From positions 1 through 54,586 of the forward strand of contig JAVBNE010000008.1 in assembly GCA_031551755.1 (NCBI GenBank): 54,586 nt of DNA, written 5' to 3'. Shown here piece after piece: positions 51,789-54,586 of the stretch. Made by a program: the position numbers and the translations under genes. Under the pieces are notes generated by a model. That model did not search any database. It was not told the DNA's origin and saw only the letters and a program-made list of their open reading frames with translations. The DNA comes from JAVBMU01 sp031551755 (GTDB lineage Bacteria; Actinomycetota; Actinomycetes; Actinomycetales; Cellulomonadaceae). Every line of letters begins with the position of its first letter. Position 1 is the stretch's first letter.

Positions 51789-51806
51789 GCTTGGCACACT
51801 ATTTTT
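51789..51806 (-). repeat. 18-base element, copy B
   Basis: Read on the minus strand it is identical to 18182-18199 (AAAAATAGTGTGCCAAGC). It lies about 90 bases upstream of the riboswitch in the rib promoter region and 44 bases beyond the VapC stop. The rest of 51703-51849 holds nothing else I can name. Confidence 0.75.
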
Positions 51807-51849
51807 CAGTGGAAGACGCGACGCCCTCGTTGACACTGACTCGCTGCGC

Positions 51850-52284
51850 TCAGGGCTTCGGCAGCGTCTGAACGTGGCGCCGATCACCGGCCATGAGCGA
51901 GCGCTCGATCTTAGCGTCGAAAGTGGCCAGGACTCCCCCGTGGAGCGCGGCCAGGCCGACCAGGTGGTAGTCGGTGATCTGCTTGTTTCCGCGCAATCCA
52001 CGTAAGTCAATCACCGGGTTGGCCAAGGATGAAGTGTCCGGCCAGAACTGGTGCCCAGGCCGTGCCCTCAGGCGCTCCAATGCAAGAAGTGCATCTTCGG
52101 CCGAGGCAGCCGGCATGGGTCGTGGCGCCATCAGCACCCGAATCAACCCGGTCTCGGTCACAGGGGTAGTAGCGAAGACCGGCACCTGCTGCAACCAGGA
52201 TCTCGCCCCCGAGTGGAACGGGCTGTAGTCCACGTGCGCGGCTACCAGAACGTTGACGTCGGGCAAGTAGACCGGCTCAGTCAC
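51850..52284 (-). CDS. vapC: PIN-domain toxin (VapC family)
   Basis: 144 residues with the four PIN acids: Asp9 (PDVNVLVAAHVD), Glu44 (TETGLIRVL), Asp105 (ITDYHLVGLA) and Asp123 (TFDAKIE). Should be an Mg2+-dependent RNase, active if the antitoxin is lost. Overlaps the antitoxin gene by eight bases. Looks intact. Confidence 0.9.
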   Translation of the reverse strand: MTEPVYLPDVNVLVAAHVDYSPFHSGARSWLQQVPVFATTPVTETGLIRVLMAPRPMPAASAEDALLALERLRARPGHQFWPDTSSLANPVIDLRGLRGNKQITDYHLVGLAALHGGVLATFDAKIERSLMAGDRRHVQTLPKP

Positions 52285-52534
52285 CGGTCACATCCAGATA
52301 GCTCTCGACATCGTCGCGGGCGAGCAGATCGTTGACGTCGTCAAGACGGATGACCTGCCCCGGCGTTCCGTGAAAGACCATGAGCTCCGTCCCCTGGGCG
52401 AGCGCGTCCGCACGCTCCACCAAACGGGCCACCGTTGCCGAACGGGGCTCGCCGGGCACGGCGTTCCGCTGAATGATCGCGGCTAGCCGGGGGGTTTCGG
52501 TGAGATGAATGCGTCGCCGCGTTCCTGTCGTCAT
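52277..52534 (-). CDS. vapB: Antitoxin of the VapC pair
   Basis: 85 residues from ATG 52534; ATGs at 52543 and 52564 are possible but lie inside the inverted repeat. N-terminal basic strand-helix (TTGTRRRIHLTETPRLAAII, RSATVARLVERADAL) suits a DNA-binding domain, and the acidic C-terminus suits toxin binding. No clear family match by eye; called by position and overlap. A TACGAT box (52547-52542) seven bases upstream suggests a leaderless mRNA. Confidence 0.75.
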   Translation of the reverse strand: MTTGTRRRIHLTETPRLAAIIQRNAVPGEPRSATVARLVERADALAQGTELMVFHGTPGQVIRLDDVNDLLARDDVESYLDVTGD

Positions 52535-52564
52535 GGCATCCATCGTACGAGATATGGATGCCAT
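52533..52564. promoter_or_regulatory. Operator of the toxin-antitoxin pair
   Basis: Perfect inverted repeat: 11-base arms ATGGCATCCAT and ATGGATGCCAT, spacer of ten. It covers the antitoxin start and -10 box, the expected place for autorepression by the toxin-antitoxin complex. Confidence 0.7.
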
Positions 52565-52625
52565 ATGGAAGCCATGTCAGCCAGACCGGAATCCGGACGA
52601 CGCGGCGATCTGGGCTCCCTGGAAT

Positions 52626-52663
52626 GGGGTCTCGGTAGTAATGGAACAGGATTGAGCGCTAGT
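52626..52663 (+). repeat. Left terminal inverted repeat of a Tn3-family transposon
   Basis: Starts GGGGTCTCGGTAGTAATGGAAC and resembles the 38-base Tn3 end (GGGGTCT, then TGGAAC at the same spacing). It lies 35 bases before the transposase ATG, so the toxin-antitoxin pair is outside the transposon. The right end is beyond the window. Confidence 0.65.
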
Positions 52664-52697
52664 CCTGGTCTCTGGCCTGCTGGGTAGGGTGTGTGGC

Positions 52698-54451
52698 ATG
52701 CCGGTGGAGTTTCTCAGTGACGAGCAGGCCGCCAGGTTCGGGCGGTTCGAGGGTGAGCCATCGCGGGTGGAGTTGGAGCGGTTCTTCTACCTGGATGACG
52801 CTGATCGGGAGTTGATCGCGGATCGTCGCGGGAGCACAACCGGCTCGGGTTCGCGGTCCAGGTGGGGACGGTCCGGTTCCTGGGGACGTTCCTCGCGGAC
52901 CCGCTCGATGTGCCGTGGGCGGTAGTCGATTTCCTTGCTGGGCAGCTCGGGATCGAGGACGCGTCGGTGGTCAAGCGGTACTCGGAGCGGGCGGCGACGG
53001 CGAATGTTCACGCGCGTGAGATCCGCCAGGTGTATGGGTACCGGGATCTAGCGGGGCCACTGGTCGGGGAGCTAACCGAGTTCGTGTCGTCACGTGCGTG
53101 GACGCACGGCGAGGGGCCGACGGCGTTGTTCGACCAGGCAACCGCGTGGCTGCGAAGGGGACGGGTGCTGTTGCCGGGTGTGAGCGTGTTGGCGCGCCTG
53201 GTGGCTGGGACCCGTGACCAGGAGACGGCTCGGATGTATGCGCAGGTCCACGAGGCTGCTTGCCAGTTCGATCCTTCACTTGCAGGTGTGCTGGGTGGGC
53301 TGCTCGCGGCGGGCGAGAGTGAGCAGGTGAGCCGTTTGGAGGCGTTGCGGGCCGGTCCGACGCGGTTATCGGGGCCGGAACTGGACAAGGCGCTGGGGCG
53401 CGTGGCCAGGGTGCGAGAACTCGGGGTCAGCGGCGTGGATCTGTCGGATGTTCCGGTGTCTCGAGTGCGGGCGTTGGCGCGGTTCGGGCTCGGTGCCAAG
53501 GCGCAGACGTTGCGCCGGTTGGCCGAGCCGCGGCGCACGGCGACATTGGTCGCGACGGTGGCGGCGTTGGAGTCGGCGGCGGTCGATGATGCGCTGGACC
53601 TGTTCGACGTGTTGATGGCCACACGCGTGTTGGGGCCGTCGAAGAGGGCCGCGCAGGCCGAGCGGTTGGCGAGGATGCCGGAGTTGGAGAAGGCGTCGAG
53701 CGTGCTGGCCCGTGTCGGTGCTGAGCTGGTGCGGGTCCTGGACGAGGCTGGTGAGCAGGTCGACGTCGCGGCGGCGTGGGCGGCGTTGGAACGGGTCGCG
53801 GGCCGGGATCGGATCACGCAGGCTGTCGCTGCGGTCGGGGCGATCGTGCCCGACGAGTCGGGTGAGCAGGGTGCGATGCGCGAGCAGATGGCCCGCCGGT
53901 TCCGCACCGTCGCGCCGTTCCTGGGCTTGATGGCCACCGCGATCCCGTGGGGCTCGACGACGGCCAGGCGAAGCGTCCTGGGCGCGCTGACCGAGTTGGA
54001 CGCCTTGCGGGGCAGGCGCAAGGTTCGCCGCGAGGAGATCGACGCGTCACTGGTTCCGCCTGCGTGGCGGGCGGCGGTGTTCGGTCGGGCCGATGAGGTC
54101 GAGGTCGACCGGGACGCGTGGGTGGTGTGCGTGCTGGAGCAGTTGCGCGCGGGCCTGCGTCGCCGCGACGTCTTCGCGGTCGGATCTACGAGGTGGGGTG
54201 ACCCGCGCGCCCAGCTGCTCGACGGTCATGCGTGGGACGCGGTCCGCGACCAGGCGCTGAGGTCCATGAGCCTGGAAGGCCCCGTTACCGAGCACCTTGG
54301 GGCCCGGGTCGAGGTGTTGGACGCCGCCTGGAAGGGCCTTACCGACGCGATCGGTGAGTCGGGACCGGGTGCGAGCGTGCGGCTGTCCGAGCAGGCGGAC
54401 GGGAGGGTCAAGCTTGCCGTCGCCCCGCTGGACGCGCTGGAGATTCTGGAG
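52698..54451 (+). pseudogene. tnpA: Tn3-family transposase TnpA, frameshifted and interrupted
   Basis: Opens MPVEFLSDEQAARFGRFEGE, the usual start of actinobacterial Tn3 transposases. After ADRRG (about residue 45) one G is missing at 52830-52833 (GGG where GGGG restores GEHNRLGFAVQ), and the reading continues in another frame with VGTVRFLGTFLADPLDVPW. The second frame runs about 540 residues to an IS3-type insertion near 54452, so the catalytic C-terminal DDE region is missing here. Non-functional on two counts. Confidence 0.9.
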
Positions 54452-54586
54452 TGTTCCCGGTTTTGTGGACGTGGGTTCATGCCGCGAGTCCGTGTGCTTG
54501 TGTGAATTGTAGCTCGTGTTCGTGTGGCGTCAGGTATCCGAGTGTGGAGTGGCGCCGGGTCCGGTTGTAGTATTCCTCGATCCAGG
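54452..54586 (-). mobile_element. IS3-family insertion sequence, one end
   Basis: The element begins near TGTTCCCGGTTTTGTGGACG (54452) inside tnpA and runs off the window. Orientation is set by the transposase fragment on the minus strand. The exact boundary needs the other end and target duplication. Confidence 0.75.
54477..54586 (-). CDS. IS3-family transposase OrfB, C-terminal fragment (partial)
   Basis: Only the last 36 codons are in the window: WIEEYYNRTRRHSTLGYL followed by TPHEHELQFTQAHGLAA and a stop. This is the end of the IS3 integrase core, where the glutamate of DDE lies just upstream. Too short for subgroup assignment. Confidence 0.85.
   Translation of the reverse strand, partial: WIEEYYNRTRRHSTLGYLTPHEHELQFTQAHGLAA

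Noticed and set aside
18182..51806. The two 18-base copies as attL/attR of an integrated element carrying the recombinase-like gene
   Set aside because: The copies are inverted, the interval is mostly housekeeping genes, and the recombinase lacks its tyrosine.

Overview
The window is high-GC DNA from an actinobacterium. Diagnostic genes are rbpA, garA, the pafB-pafC-tatA-tatC-helY run, an ftsR-type MerR gene, a DUF881/small-basic-protein run and a HelR-type RNA polymerase recycling ATPase. Several blocks keep the mycobacterial order (Rv2092c-Rv2096c; Rv1822-Rv1830 without gcvH). Genus and family cannot be fixed from this sequence. No rRNA, tRNA or CRISPR array was seen.

Layout. 1-200: a 59-bp perfect inverted repeat around a G/C-homopolymer core, possibly a contig-end artefact. 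0.3-7.8 kb: a minus-strand acyl-CoA catabolic operon (acyl-CoA synthetase, biotin carboxylase/BCCP, CitE-like lyase, MaoC hydratase, acyl-CoA dehydrogenase, SDR) with a TetR gene; the enzyme set resembles leucine/isovalerate degradation but has no carboxyltransferase gene. 7.8-9.6 kb: a divergent old-yellow-enzyme/cupin pair whose intergenic region carries two sites matching the operator of the acyl-CoA operon. 9.7-11.6 kb: M23-type peptidase and zinc alcohol dehydrogenase. 11.8-15.4 kb: a compact secondary-metabolite locus (type III PKS, ICMT-type methyltransferase and GGR-type flavoenzyme in a 4-bp-overlap operon, with a divergent UbiA prenyltransferase). 15.4-18.1 kb: YciO, UDP-sugar pyrophosphorylase, YigZ. 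18.2-18.8 kb: a tyrosine-recombinase-like gene lacking the catalytic tyrosine. 18.8-31.2 kb: DUF3866, pafBC, a small membrane protein, tatAC, a lipid kinase, helY, an amidohydrolase, lnt and rbpA. 31.5-38.1 kb: luciferase-like monooxygenase/FMN reductase pair, UvrA-like ATPase, helR. 38.3-44.1 kb: two MerR regulators, a bifunctional-nuclease-domain protein, garA, DUF881/small basic protein/DUF881, pgsA. 44.4-51.7 kb: DEAD-box helicase, PH-domain membrane protein, hisGE and the ribDE(BA)H operon under an FMN riboswitch. 51.8-54.6 kb: a mobile edge with a VapBC-type toxin-antitoxin pair, a Tn3-family transposase gene broken by a frameshift and then by an IS3-family insertion that runs off the end.

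Two genome-scale signals cross these blocks. First, many genes have a TANNNT box exactly six bases before the start codon, the signature of leaderless mRNAs; this also settles several start sites. Second, an 18-base A-rich sequence occurs identically, in opposite orientation, upstream of the recombinase-like gene and upstream of the rib riboswitch, 33.6 kb apart. The strongest candidates for new biology are the PKS/methyltransferase/flavoenzyme/prenyltransferase locus, the TetR regulon joining acyl-CoA catabolism to the flavoenzyme/cupin pair, and the recombinase-like gene with its shared upstream element.
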